Part shown: positions 33,318 through 45,900 of the stretch, piece by piece
Layout: every line of letters starts with the position of its first letter
How positions within the stretch are numbered: the stretch's first letter is position 1
From: Termitomyces sp. T153
Lineage: Eukaryota; Basidiomycota; Agaricomycetes; Agaricales; Lyophyllaceae
Direction of reading: 5' to 3'
Assembly: GCA_018296165.2 (NCBI GenBank)
Contig: JACKQL020000065.1
Location: 236,101 to 300,100 of the forward strand
DNA: 64,000 bases
Translations under genes and position numbers: made by a program
The notes under the pieces: generated by a model
The model's input: the letters and a program-made list of their open reading frames with translations, nothing else
The model's database searches: none
Told to the model about the DNA's origin: nothing

Positions 33318-34003
33318 TGTTAAATCAAGGCTGATCACGTGTTTTGATAGGCAATCAATGGCTGTGCTCAGCGATCTGGCTAGAACTCTAACCAATGCCA
33401 AAGACAGCCATGGATGTCTATCACAACAACAGATACCCTACCCCCCTTGATACCACATGCCAGACCGTCCAGAAACCAGAGCCAGCTGCCACACAAACCA
33501 CAAAAAGACGGTTAGGGAAAAGTTTGGGGAAAAAGGAGCAAAAGGAAAGACGTCGGACGTACGCAGACTGAGTAATGCCAAACCAGCATGCCATTCCGAT
33601 CCATCGACCGATAAGAAAAGAAAGCCAAGGGGAACCACATGGTACAACCATGGGCATGCATGGAAAGCACCCTGGTCTGTGCATGCATGACAAGTTATAA
33701 AAGGGGGAGAAGAGCTGGGGGAAAGGACAAGCAACGACATACCACGGCTCGGCTAGCCCCAGGGAGCGGCTAACTTAGGCTTACGAGTATTTAGTTGGTT
33801 TGGGTTTTTAATTATATATATTTTTGAACCCATTCAATAGTTTGAGGCCGTCTCAACTAGCGAATAAATCAATTTAAATCTATACCTACAACTGTAACGT
33901 CTAAGTGAGCTTTCGTGTAACTTAAGCCTCCAAAACTCTGTGAAAACAAAGTTTGATCCGTTGATCCGATCAATTGACGGCATCAACTTACATTTCGCAT
34001 CAC
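33318..34003 (+). repeat. LTR-like segment (possible solo LTR)
   Basis: A TTATAAAAGGGGG promoter-like motif lies at about 33695, followed by a pyrimidine- and AT-rich transcribed-type region. The segment ends in GCATCACTACA next to the thiouridylase pseudogene. The left end is uncertain (TGTTAAATCAAGG at 33318 is one candidate) and no target duplication was found. It has ordinary CpG content. ORFs across it have no domain support. Confidence 0.4.
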
Positions 34004-35098
34004 TACACAGCAGCAAGGGGTTGTCCCTGTCTAGAAGGTGACTACTGTTACATGTATAAGAGACTAGACGGACTCACACGCCGGGTGGTGCAATAGAAAT
34101 GGTTTTTCGTTTGATATCGTCACGAACGACGTCCTTCAGCTCGTGTCCCTGGACCAATGGCATAGTTCTACAAGCCTTGATGTGTTGCAACTTGGAGCCT
34201 GTAGAAATGTTTATTATCTGGGTAGGGGGAATATAAGAAGCTGCGGCCGGATCTGCGTAAACTTCAAAATGGGATGTAGACTGCGGATTATTGTACAGGA
34301 TGAAGTCGCCAAACCCTTTTTGCCCGAAATGCATATACGCATGCTTTCTTTTCGTTTGGTAGTGGGTAGATGCTTGTGTTTCACGGACTTGTGGCCGAGA
34401 GGGAAGAGGGTACGACTGAGAACTTCTTCAGGGATCCGAGCAAGAAAGTATGCTTGATCTTTTACTGTGTCTGTGGCACTAACTACAGTTTGGTCTTCGA
34501 AAGATCTTCAGAAAACCGCTTACAAGCATAGCATGCTTAATGAATAGAGGAAAGCTAGACCAAAGTTGTTACCCGTGGCAAACCATGTTCTATATGACAA
34601 GTTGGATCAGATCGAGAAATGCTCGAGTAATGTTCCAAACTTGATTTCCTTGGGATAATACAGACGTTCAATTCTACAGAAAATAAGACGTACTTGTTGC
34701 CTTATACGTAGATCTGAATTTGGAATAACACCAATTTCCCGTTGTCGTAACGAAGGTTTGAACATCCGCTTTCAATATTCTCTCGACAGGTCAATCTTTT
34801 GCAAACGCAGGAAAGGATCAGGTCACACTAAAGCAAGAAGGTAGACCGCGTACTATTTGACTAAGGAATATCCAACATACTCTTTGAATGTCTACTGAAT
34901 CTTTCTCCAGTGCCCGACTCATTTCTGGTGTCCCACTCCCTCATGTAAATAGCAGAAAGTTCGTAATCCTAGAGAACGGCTGGATAGGATCTCAGATTTT
35001 CTAGCGCAGATCGCGTAACATACCTGGTCAGCAAACAATTTTGCTGTCACGGACGAGTTCACTCCTCCCAACATTCCGATGACCACTGGGACGATATC
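34004..35098 (-). pseudogene. Mitochondrial tRNA 2-thiouridylase (MnmA/TRMU/SLM3) pseudogene
   Basis: Minus-strand blocks align in order with the tRNA-specific 2-thiouridylase family. VVIGMLGGVNSSVTAKLFADQ (35087-35024) ends at GTATGT and is followed, after an AG at 34969, by DYELSAIYMREWDTRNESGTG. Near 34450-34340 come DQAYFLARIPEEVLSRTLFP, LGHKSV and RKESMRICISGKKG. In another frame come GFGDFILYNN.. and VVRDDIKRKTISIAPPG (34334-34074), then a remnant NPLLLCSD. The enzyme thiolates U34 of mitochondrial tRNAs. The PP-loop SGGVDSS reads LGGVNSS, the middle exon is unreadable and there is a frameshift in the FGDF block, so it is dead. Recognition is by motif memory and is strong for several blocks. 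Confidence 0.75.
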
Positions 35099-35983
35099 GA
35101 GTCAATTTATTCAACCTACACACCAGAAAATACCTCTATCACCTTTTTTGGCCGTATGTAATCATAATATGTAGAGGATGTACGTATAGAATGTGCGTAC
35201 AGATGCTCGTCGAAAATATCGAGCAAGAGAATGGACGCGAGCCAAACCGTACAATCAAGCGCGGCTGAATTCTGGACGGGACATGTATTCAATTCGCATA
35301 TGTCTCAAGAGTTGACAAAAACAGCAGGAATTGAGAAGGGATTGATTCACTCCAGTCTACTACGACAGATTATCGCTTCTCGACGACCAAGAACTGAGTT
35401 ACAACGAATTTGCGCTGTTTAGGCCGTAAGGCCTTTATCTTCTCCACGATACGGCGGTTGTAACTTGTCTACCTAGGTCCAATGATGGGTCTGGAAATCT
35501 GATAAAAGGTCAGTATTCAATTGTTAGGATAAGTAGGATTATTGCATTATATCATCCCATGCGTACCGTCCTCCCTCAAAGAAGCCGGTGATAGAGTTCC
35601 TCCCTCAAAGAAGCCGGCGATAGAGTGAGCTCACATTGGGACCTCGATAAGTGAATGTGCCTCGATAAGTGAATGTGGGTTGAATTTCAAAATTTGTGAC
35701 CGTTGGTAGTTTGGGAGATGGGTCATCTCCCTGTGGTGATATCGATCTAGGATCATAATGGGCCAAGCCCTGGTAGCTGAGGCCGATCACATGACTGCCA
35801 ACCTAGCGAGGTCTGTTTACTTATTTCAGCGATTACGAATTCTAATGCGAAGCTTACTTCACACGTCACAAAAGTCCAACCAAACCAACCACCATCGACA
35901 ACGGTGACGCATTACTTTTTTATCTGAAGCCTCAAGATTCACGATGACATAACGGCATTAGATCGACGGTTGCTGTCTATCTA
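35099..35983. other. Intergenic with two short tandem duplications
   Basis: Host-like composition. A 29-bp duplication starts at 35570 and 35599 (CCTCCCTCAAAGAAGCCGG) and an 18-bp duplication starts at 35642 and 35660 (CCTCGATAAGTGAATGTG). A short plus-strand ORF at 35231-35422 has no recognisable domain. Confidence 0.5.
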
Positions 35984-36525
35984 CTAATCATTATTTAAGT
36001 TGCTCATATTTATTGATCTTCCATGCTCTTTGAGAAGTTGCGAGAACAATATCTCTACCTCTTCCCATGTTACAGTGATGGCCTCGAGTGTTGTTGGCTT
36101 CTCGTAAAACTTGGAAGCCCTGTAATCAAGCTTTTCAATAGGCTCCGCTTCATAGACGACCTGTGCGTGCACCATACGGACTACGTGCTTGACGGCATCC
36201 CCTATTCCACTGCCAAGATAATTTACCAACATAGACTGATCCCAGACCGCGAAATTTGTCCGTTGCCACAATATTTGTTGCATTGTGGACCCGCTGAATA
36301 CGCTAGTTAACGAAGTTTGTAGCACTGACACTTTTTTCTCGTCTCGAGCATCTCTCCATTCTTGATCGCTCTTTGCAAGGCGACATATATGAACACCAGA
36401 AGGAACGATTCATAATCGTGTTCGGGAGTGCGCTGAATGTCTTCAGCTCGATCGATTGCCCTGATCAAATGCGTCGACATGAATAAAGCTGTGCCCTGTT
36501 CCGAGGTCTACGAAGTAGCCGAGGC
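35984..36525 (-). pseudogene. FunK1-family kinase, C-terminal fragment
   Basis: After a plausible acceptor at about 36508, one frame reads SEQGTALFMSTHLIRAI and then PEHDYESFLLVFIYVALQRAI, the C-lobe block shared with the FunK1 gene at 21.9-24.2 kb. A one-base frame change near 36370 is needed to continue into VSVLQTSLTSVFSGSTMQQI and EAITVTWEEVEILFSQLLKEH, ending at 35984. Everything N-terminal of this, including the catalytic loop, is missing; upstream lies a tandem-repeat zone. It is therefore a truncated, frameshifted copy. Confidence 0.6.
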
Positions 36526-36552
36526 TTTTACTCCATCTTCAAGCGCCAAATT

Positions 36553-36990
36553 TTGTGCTCGATTTTTGATCCCACGTGATGTTTTTATGCACGTGATCTG
36601 GTCTGACCGGGTATCTTTTTTCTTGTCCTCGTTTTTTGCTCCCTTCGGCTATTAGGCACGTGATCTGGTCTGACCGGGTATCTTTCTCTTGTCCTCGATT
36701 TTTGCTCCCTTCGGCTATTACCACCGGCTATCCTCGGTTTTTACTCCTTCTGGCTATGACCACTGGCTATTCCTGTCTTGTCCTCGATTTTTGCTCCCTT
36801 CAGCTATTGCCACCGGCTATCCTCAAATTTTACTCCTTCTGGCTATGACCACCGGCTATTTCTGTATTGTCCTCGATATTCGCTCCCTTCGACTATTACC
36901 ACTGGCTATGGCTATTCCTGGCTATTCCTTCTTGTCCTCAATTTTTTGATTTTCGCTCCATTCCGGCTATTCCTTACTCATTCCAGCTAT
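36553..36990. repeat. Compound tandem repeats with CACGTGA words
   Basis: Two head-to-tail copies of an about 75-bp unit (CACGTGATCTGGTCTGACCG .. TTTTTGCTCCCTTCGGCTAT) are followed by about two and a half copies of an about 90-bp unit combining CTCGATTTTTGCTCCCTTC with CTCCTTCTGGCTATGACCAC. Three CACGTG E-box cores lie at the left end. Confidence 0.75.
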
Positions 36991-36999
36991 GAACCACCA

Positions 37000-38213
37000 G
37001 CTAATTAATGGAAACAACATGCAAGTTCTTTCTTATTGTTTTTATATTTATTTTTCCTTTTGTATTTTTTTGTTTTCATTTATTTTATTTTGTCTTTCTA
37101 ACTTGTTTACCTTCTGTTCTTTGATTGTGGTGTACATACAATATATATGTCATATTTCTCTCATTACACTTTTGCAACGTGTCAGTGTTCATTGAAACAA
37201 TTTGAATTTACAAAGGTAAATTTAAAATGTGTCAACTTTTTGTTATTTGAGATTGAATACTTAACAAAAACACTGGGTTGATTGGTCAGCTACTGTTACC
37301 AACAATGGATTGTGTAATCTGATTAATGAAAATACTTTAACAGTTGATCAGTCATCTGGCAATACAGCGACGGATTGTGTAATCTGGGTGTGATGTCTCT
37401 GGAAGGAGGCATGGGAGGAGATGTATTTCGACATGACAAACACATGACTGTGAGTTGTCAGAAACCAACTACCATCAACGTTGTCATGAGGGACATGTGG
37501 GCATTGGATCAGCTCTGTTATGGATTGTGTAATCTGGGTGAGCTAATTTTATAATTGTGTTCACTTTGCATTATTTACATGAAAAACACTGGATTGCTTA
37601 GTCATGTGCAGCTGCAGTGATGGATGATGTAATCCAATTAATGAAAGGTGGTTTGATTGGTCAGCCATTGCTACAGCAATGGATTGTGTAATCTGGATCA
37701 GCTGAATAGCATAGTAACCCTTGCATTTCTTTGGCAGTCAATCTCATTGATGTTGAGGCATGTTCATGCCTGCCAATGTTATATTTATGTATGGCTTTAC
37801 AGTATTATCCTGGAACTATGGGTGGCCATATGGTTCTTCAGTATGTCAAGCTAAGTCAACCTCCATTCTGTGCAAGATGTTGCTCACTATCTCCCTGAGC
37901 TTCTGCTTTAGCTTACCTCCACTCTGCACTGAATTGTTAGATTGTGGGGTCAGCTATATAGATATATGTGCATCATTCCATACATTTGATTCTGGTGATG
38001 TGTGCTTACTGATCTGAAGCTCTCGTCAATGAGTGTAATGGACCTCAATACTAGGAGCATTTTCAGTTTGCCTCTGCTCAGATTGATGACCTGGAATGAT
38101 AGTTGAACAGCTACTATGTCTCCTGTTCTGAATCTTTCCAGTTTGTATAATTTGTACCTGTAATGTATATTCATTTAATCTTGTGTTTTCTCTTTATATA
38201 TTTTTTTTTAAAT
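37000..38213. repeat. CpG-poor spacer with a recurring GGATTGTGTAATCT word
   Basis: The word GGATTGTGTAATCTG (one variant GGATGATGTAATCC) occurs near 37307, 37372, 37522, 37621 and 37681, with partly shared surroundings (TTGATTGGTCAGC.. ahead, ATTAATGAAA behind two of them). No gene is evident. Confidence 0.5.
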
Positions 38214-39075
38214 ATGAGATTTACCTACATTCGCTTGCCATCTTCACCTAATCTTGCTCTGGAATACTGAACTATGTTGTCCTCAGTTACCATGAAACCT
38301 TTGGGAAGTATCCTCTCAGTAAGTCTGTATGAGTCCAAATCCCTGTTCAATAGATGATGCTCTTTGTTCAATGAAGCCTCTGATGTTGGTGTGAATAAAC
38401 AGTTTGTAATGTCAATGTGTCTTGTGTCCTGGCCTATGTAGGCATCCCACCAACATTCAAGTCAGCCTTCAGCAAACTTGTGATTGAAATAGTTGCATAT
38501 CAACCCAGCACTCTTTATTGCATCTTCAAAATGTTGAGTCCTGAGTCTGTTGAGTTTGACTGATTGTTTCATGTATTTTATGCATTTGTAATTGCTGACC
38601 TTGTAAGTCAGCTCTTTGTATCTGACATTTGACTGTCTTAACTGACCTCATACACACATCCTTTTTAAGAGGGAGTAAATCTTTGTCTGTAATAGCACCG
38701 TATATGGTGAATATAAGCTCCTTGTCTAAAATCTCTCCGTCTTCATGAATGTACACCAATCTTCATGTCTGTGGGTTTGCAATCTCTTTGATTCGTACCA
38801 CTTCTGCCCATGAAGGATCCTATTCTTGATCAGTATGCAATGGCAGCACTCACCTCTACTGAACTTACACTGGCAATGTTGGCAAGCATCATTTCATCCT
38901 CTTCATGGTTAATAATTGCTTGCTCAAGTGCAGTCTCTGACATTAAACCAAGGCAAGATAGTATTAATAGTAATGGATATTTAGTATGACTGAACATTTT
39001 ACTCACTGGCTCTTGCTTTGTCATAGTCCTTGGCCAACACCATGACCTGTGGAGCATGGTACAGTATCGTATCAA
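38214..39075 (-). pseudogene. Gene C: conserved-looking ORF of unknown function, decayed
   Basis: On the minus strand a frame upstream of 38214 reads ED AIKSAGLICNYFNHKF, a TGA where arginine is plausible, then LECWWDAYIGQDTRHIDITN and onward for about 80 codons without a stop. Further upstream MSETALEQAIINHEEDEMML and VYIHEDGEILDKELIFTIYG are protein-like and in coding order. No domain is recognised. It is divergent to gene A and equally CpG-poor. Real coding origin is inferred from the length of open, biased sequence broken by single stops. Confidence 0.4.
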
Positions 39076-39900
39076 GCAGATGATCTTTCATATGTTTAGG
39101 TAATGTTATATTTGTGTACTGAATCTACTGTGTGCTTATAGACAATTTGAACTGTGTACTGGTTCTTGTCCCTCAGTTGATAGGTGTCCTGTTCTGATTC
39201 TTGTGTTGCTGTCATGTCTTGACTAATGATGCACAATTCACTATGCGTGTGTTGGTCTCATTTCCACGGTATCCCTGTTGCCTTGCTTCTCTCTGTTTTC
39301 TTCTGTGAATCATTTCAATTGCTCACATCGCTTCATGTCTCACATTGCTTCCAATGTGGACATCTGTCATTGATTGCTTCTGACAGGCCTGTTGTGTTTG
39401 CCTTATTCCCTTGTTTTGCTGTCTCACAGTTGGCTTGTTTGGTGATTCTTTTGGAGTCTTCTAGTTTACGTTTTCCCTCTGTACATCTATTAACAGTGCT
39501 TTACTGTGTATTCTTTTCTTTTTTTGTGCTATGCTGCCTTCTTTTGCTTTGCTGTTGAATTTCATTAAAGTACCTTTATTCTTTGTATGAATTGCTCTGC
39601 CCTTTGACATGTCATCCAGTGGAATATACTGATATGGAGTCCTGTATTGTTAGCCATCATTGCATCTTTGGCTGTTCATTTCATATGTGGATTTATGTCA
39701 TATAATGTTCTAATTACCCTGCCCTGATTCTTCATGTTCATTATCTTTTTACTCTTTGTAAATTATTTATCCTTTTTAATACATCGTCCTCCTCCATATA
39801 ATAAGGTGTTCAGTCTGGCAGCATCGACTCTGTACTCCTATATCCTGTCCTTCTCTCTACCCCTTGCATCTGTATCTGTCTAATATGTGTCAAGTTCACT
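39076..39900. other. Intergenic, nothing identified
   Basis: T-rich plus strand, CpG-poor, no supportable gene. Confidence 0.4.
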
Positions 39901-42480
39901 ATGCCTCTGTGCAAGCAAGCAAAATCTAGTCTCTCGAAAGTGAAGTCTCTTGCCCAACAGTTGAAGTCTTTGTCAGTCTGTTCCACTGTGTTGTCCCCTA
40001 TTATTGATATTGATGTCTATATCCTCAGGAATGAAGACCAACTCCAGTCATACATTGTTGTATTATATGTCCTTCTGACATGTATATAATGACTCGCATT
40101 TCTCTAGCATATTTGACAATGTCTCTGGATTGCCTGTTGATGTTGCAACAGCTTTGGGTGACTCTTCAGATTTTGCATGCACTTATACTTCAAGTCATGC
40201 CATTTTACTGGTTGCTTATATCACGTATATTTATACATAGCGTTAACAGGTCACCTACCAAGCATAAAGCTCCACTTGTCCTTGAGAGGCATGTATTTTT
40301 TTAGCTGTTGCAGTCATGTATTTGCTTATTCTTGCCTCTATCAGTCTGGAGAGTTCTCTTTCAACTTCTTCCCCTAAGAAGAAGAAGACAGTTGAGGCTG
40401 CAGTTATCAACATGCCTGTTCTGTATGTTTGTTATTTTCATGACAACATGATATTGACTGGTTCCATAGTCACGCATTGGCCAGTTTAAATGCTGATGAT
40501 TCTGAATTGACCCCTGTCAGGCATCCTGTGTACATTGTGGGTAATAACAGTATCTTAGAATTGCCTGATCATAATGCAGCTGCACATGTACCCTGACCCA
40601 TAAGGCTCTTCAGATGCTGCAATCGTGGACTGTCACACCCAAAAAGCCATCCACTGTTACGCAGGTCTATCCTGCAGTAAAGGCTGAACCATCCAGCCCT
40701 GTTATTGATGCAGACACAAACATTGTACCTCTCTCTCCTGGTAGTCCTGTGACAATATCTTCAGATTCTGATGAGGAATTACCCATTGTTTCTGAGTTAG
40801 TTGTACTGTTAATGTTGTATCAGCTGTTTGTTAACTTATATGCATTCTGTAGTCTCCACAAATGTCTGGCTTCGAGGCCTCTTGCTGCTATGGATGCTAA
40901 CAGCAATGATGAAGATGAATATGAAAAGGTCAGAGGTTATCAGAGCAACAATATGTCTGATTTTGTCATTGATGATGACCCTTTTGTTGAAAATATATCT
41001 TCTGATGTTGGGTCGAGTGTCCCTGCTATTTCCTCTGTCACAGCTGGCTCCTTACTTATTCATACTGCTGATATGTCTGGCAAAGACCTTTTATTATTTT
41101 TTTTTACTCTAACTCTTCTGAGAAAATGATCTGAACTCATTTATTCCCTCAGATTGGATGGCTCTACTGATCTGACCAATGAGTTGGCTGAATATACCAT
41201 CATGCAGCCACAATATCAAGAGGATTTCATGAAACCTAGTTACAAGGCTCTGCCACATCTACAGTATGATGGTTGCCTCATAAATTTTATCAGATTCTGT
41301 TGTCTTAACTTTCTGTCCTGCAGAAAGCAGCTTAAAGTGCAGCCTTTTGGATACAACAAGTATAACAGTGATGGAAAGCTTTGTTATTCCCGTATCTGCA
41401 TGGTCACACAGCATATGAGTTCAGAAAACTGGGTGTGCATCTACAATTTGCATGTTTGTTTCTATTATTTTACTATGATATAGCTTTCTGTCCCACGGTC
41501 TTCTCTTCATTTGTCATGGATTCTATGTCCATCTAGCAAGAATAGATCCTAGAGATCTTCATTGTAACAATAAACATCTGGCCCTCCATAACCAGTCCAG
41601 ACCTTTTTGTGTTTCTTTGTCTTCTGGCGTGGTATCTGCTTCTCACTTGATACATAGTTCTGTTGCTGTTGGAGGATCCACTGAGAAGTATGGACAGCAT
41701 AGATTGGAAGTGTATGAATTCCATCAGGAATCCCTTCAACAGTTTGCTGTGCTTCACCAAGTTATGAATTTGCCAGATGGGATTTGCAGCACCATTTCCA
41801 GCCATGGCATTGCATTTGTATCCCAAGGAGAGGGTAAGACACCCAAGTACAACAATGGTATGTAATCTGCATCCTCTTGTGTGTTTCAGCTTAAGTAACA
41901 TTGTTCAGATGGTGGATATGCAACACCATGAAAGAATTGCCCTGCATCTGTTGGCCTTAACAATTCTATGTTCATGGAGGTCAATGCACCCATTTTTACT
42001 TCTGCTAGTGTCAGATGTGTACAAGCCCATCATTGAGTTTGATCAGTGAGGTACTGCACTGTTATAAATCCATTGTTCCTTGTTCTTACATACTATAGTG
42101 CCTATTTACAATGGTCAAAATGAGATGGGAAGGCCTTTCCATTTTCAGCCTGCTGATTTTAATGCTTTGCCTAGCTGGCATTTGTATAAAAATAATGATG
42201 CTGAGCTACCTGAAGGTTTGGTTGTCACTATTGGATTCAGTATAAACTGGTACAAAGCTGGGGAACATAAGTGGGTTGGCCATTTGTCCTTTGCTTCTGG
42301 ATGATCCTTATGTGTTACATGGAGATATCTTACCCTCAATGTTCTTTTTGTTATACTCCTACACAATCTGACATATGCCTTGGGTCTTGGTCCCACATCA
42401 CCTGACAATACGCCTGCAAAGGGTAAATTCCACAAGGGCAAAGAGAAGGCTCATACTAGAATGATATTTTCTTACTTTGT
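39901..42480 (+). pseudogene. Gene A: multi-exon Agaricomycete protein of unknown function
   Basis: It begins MPLCKQAKSSLSKVKSLAQQ and continues over several exons: KKKKTVEAAVINMP (about 40380), serine/acidic SSDSDEELPIVSE (40750) and MSDFVIDDDPFVEN (40950). Later exons read GYNKYNSDGKLCYSR (41350), RIDPRDLHCNN and SAVGGSTEKYGQHRLEVYEF (41530-41840), and C-terminal VPIYNG .. LPEGLVVTIGFSINWYK .. LNVLFVILL (42100-42370). Exons are separated by AT-rich stretches with GT and AG ends. The C-terminal pattern VPIY(D/N)G .. V(T/V)VGY .. YK .. LNVLFVIL is one I associate with a conserved Agaricomycete family without assigned function. Broken frames between exons make it doubtful that it is still expressed. 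Confidence 0.4.
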
Positions 42481-42540
42481 GTGCTTTCCAATGTTATCAT
42501 TTTGCCAATCTTTATTTGAAAATGTGATTGACTGGAATAT

Positions 42541-42602
42541 ACACACATATATATATATAGCATATATATATAGCATATATATATAGCATATATATGTACC
42601 TA
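42541..42602. repeat. TA-rich microsatellite
   Basis: (TA)n interrupted by three GCA insertions gives three about 15-bp units TATATATATATAGCA. Confidence 0.9.
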
Positions 42603-42911
42603 CATATATGTGAACATTTCATGTGTTAGGTATTTGTGTTCTTGTAATGTCAATCTCATCCAATTTGTAGTGGTTGGCTGGGATTGCTTACCTATGAATA
42701 ACTTGGTTCAATGATTGGTGTTGCATTTACCACTTCAAAGTGTTTGGCTGGGTTATTTCTTACCAACACCTATGTTTATTGTTATTGATGTATTACTAAT
42801 ATGTCTGCAGCAGCAGTTGCTGACTAACTTTGATTGACGATTGGTGTTTCCTGTATATAATGAGTCATGTATTTCAATATTCTTTCAATGTCATTTTCTC
42901 CCCTGGTGGCA

Positions 42912-45900
42912 ATGAGTACTATGCTATTACCTCATCTCCAAATAGGAAACCCTAGATTTGGTTTGCATTCTTGGTACTCTGATGTCATTTTGAACACACT
43001 TGATATCAGTAAATATTTTGAGAATATGCTTGTTGAAGTACTGGGTAGCCTAAATATCGTTAATTCAACACTTATCATTTAGCATTTGGCACACACCCTC
43101 GCGGTTTGTAAAACTAATCAGTCTATGGCTAACTACAATGATGTGTTTGCTATTTTTTGAGATACCCTTTGCAGAGTACCTGTTTCTTGCATAACCAAGC
43201 ACAGAGCTCTCGAGGCATTTTTCAAAGTAGTTCTTGCCTATTGTGTATTGGATATCCAGACCCTTGTGGATGGTGCTGACCCTCATCAGCCATCCACCAC
43301 TGGACCAGTATTGGAAAACAGTTGAACAGTACTTGTTAAGAGCTTTATTCTATCTATTGTCCTTTACCAGCACTCAAATGAAGTTGTATTCCAATCTTGC
43401 AAAGCAGGTCTCCAAAAAGAGTGTTTACAACGTTCTAATTAACCTTACGTCTGCTGCTCTCCACTTGAGCTGTCTCTTAAAGGTGCATTTTTATCTTTAT
43501 TACCTTCCATTGTATTATTTATTTTTATATTTATTCAACAACTTATCTATTATGTTCTTCAGGGTAATGTGTATCTGCCATCAGATATGTCCTCCATCAA
43601 AGAACTAATAGTTGATGAGTATGCTTATTATTCTACTTATTTTGATGTCATATTCAATCTTATATTGTCAGAGAAAGCAGATTGAGCAATCAAGAAGAGT
43701 TGGCATACCTTCATAGCATACACAGTGCCACAATAGATGGATCAGGTACATTTGGATGTTCTACTATGATGCACAACACATTGTACATAGCCCTGCTGGT
43801 ATCTCTGCTCATGTTGCTCCTGCCCCGAGAATACAGATCACTATCTGGAAAGGATTCATTATTAGAGGTGTCTTATAACTTGTTGCTTTTCATGTGTTGT
43901 TGCATCCTTACATTGTTTGTAGCTTTGGAGACATATAGGTGGTCTTCCCCATCCATTGACAATCTCTGAAGCCTGTTCTCCCCACCTATTGACTCACATA
44001 TGTTCAATGCAATGTTAGGAAAAGATGTTGGCAATGCCTTCCATCCTTCTCTACCTTCATCAGAGTTGGCAGACATCAATGATTTGCATACTGGAGTAGG
44101 ATCCCCTTCTGGGTCATCCCCACACTGTGAATATTCCAAACAACCCAAACAGTCACCTTCTCCAAACAATACATCTGACAACCACAACTTGCCTGGAGGT
44201 GACAGGAGTTGAGATGGACTGTCTGGCACAGTGTCCAGGGTAGAGATTGATCTGTCTATTGATATAGGATCCCCTTCTGGGTCGTCCCCACACTGTGATG
44301 ATCCCCAACAATCTGATCAGTCACCTTCTCCAATCAATACATCTGATAACCATGATTCACCTGTAGGTGACAGTAGTGGAGATGGTATATCTGGCCCAGA
44401 GTCCAGGGTAGGGATTGAACCATCTATTAATAACAATACAGCAGAAAACCAAACAAGAAAATCCTCCTGTATTGTGGCGAATCCAAAATGTGATAATTAC
44501 AATAAAGGCTCTGTTACAAAGCCAGGTAAAAAACCAAAGGGCAGCAAGAAAAAGCCAAAGAGCAACACAAATGTGTCTTCTGACAAGGAGGATGTCATTG
44601 ATATATTGGAGGAGGAAGAACAAGTCCTAATTGATTTGATGTTTGAGTCTTCCATATGTGTTGCAATACTCATTATGTCAATATGAAAGTTCAGTTGCTT
44701 TTTCAGGATGATGAGTGTGGTGAAAAATTGGTTATTGACAATCATCTGGATCTTGAACACTGATGGATCTGTCACAAGGGTGAAAAGGTTCATATACCCA
44801 TACCTGGTGGGGCAGGGACCTTTGAATATGTTCCTAAATTTCACATATATATATTTATATTATGATTTTTTATTTGCAGAATGTCTTGAACAAACATGTT
44901 CTGACAGCTAAAGAGGGATATCCTTTAGTTTAACCATATGCATGCCTCCGCTGTTGCATCTGGTCATACAGAACAACGGCCCATTTATACAATCCTGACT
45001 TGACAGGAATATGAGACTAGGTTCCCTTCTGAAATATGCCTACTATTGTGTGACCATGCATGCATACTTGTTTGCAATGTCAGTCACATCAATCTTGGTT
45101 TCAACAAATAGTTGTTATTGCAAATATGCGCACTCAACAAACTCATGGATTTACATGGTTCATTCATTTGTTGTCTGTCATTCAATGAAATTCATCCAAT
45201 AGAATGGTCCAGACTTCTCTGTATCAGGCACTGATTGGTTGAGAAAGGGTACTCCCAAGAATCTCATTTGCTCTCTTGAGGCTCCATACCCCAGAGCTCT
45301 AAGTGCTCTTAACTTGCCTAGGTCTGTTGAAACATTTCCCTTGCCTCCCTTTTCTAGTGATCTGGCTGCCTGGAACAAGGTACAAGGACATGGTTACTGC
45401 AAGAGTGGTGATTTCTACCTGATCTCTGACATGCATTGGGGGATAGCTTCAACTGCAAATACTCATCATTATTGGCACATAGACTCCAATGGATTTGGAA
45501 CTTTCCTGCTGGTCAAGACAGGTATTAAGCTTTGGTTTATTGCAATGCCTAAATCTGGTGACTACAGGGACTTTGCTTCTTGGGAGCTTTTTGTCAACAA
45601 TTTCGCATCGAGGAAACCAAATGCCAAGAAATGGAACATAGACTTGCTTGTTCTGGAGCTGGGAACAATGATGTATCTTCTATATTTTATTATTTTACAT
45701 ATCATCCTTTCTGATGATTATCCAGTATCATGCATCCAAATCTTCCTCATGCAGTAGTCACTCCCAAACCTTGTATATGTTGGGGTGGGCATTTTTATTG
45801 CATCATGACTCTCCCTGACTCCATAGTTGGCATTTTTCATCATTTTGTTGTGTCCAACACAGTCTCAAATATGGATCATGGCCAGGCCTCACATGACATC

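Noticed and set aside
33457..33690. Basic 77-codon plus-strand ORF
   Set aside because: Falls in an LTR-like segment just upstream of a TATA-like box; no domain.
33318..34003. Complete solo LTR with target duplication
   Set aside because: CAGCA precedes TG at 33589 and follows ACTACA at 34003, but the implied ends do not match a consistent LTR and the match may be chance.
35231..35422. 63-codon plus-strand ORF in host-like DNA
   Set aside because: Protein-like and CpG-normal, but too short and without recognisable motif; could be an exon of an unseen gene.
38526..39075. Separate small genes at 38526-38759 and 38830-39075
   Set aside because: Better explained as pieces of one decayed minus-strand gene (gene C).
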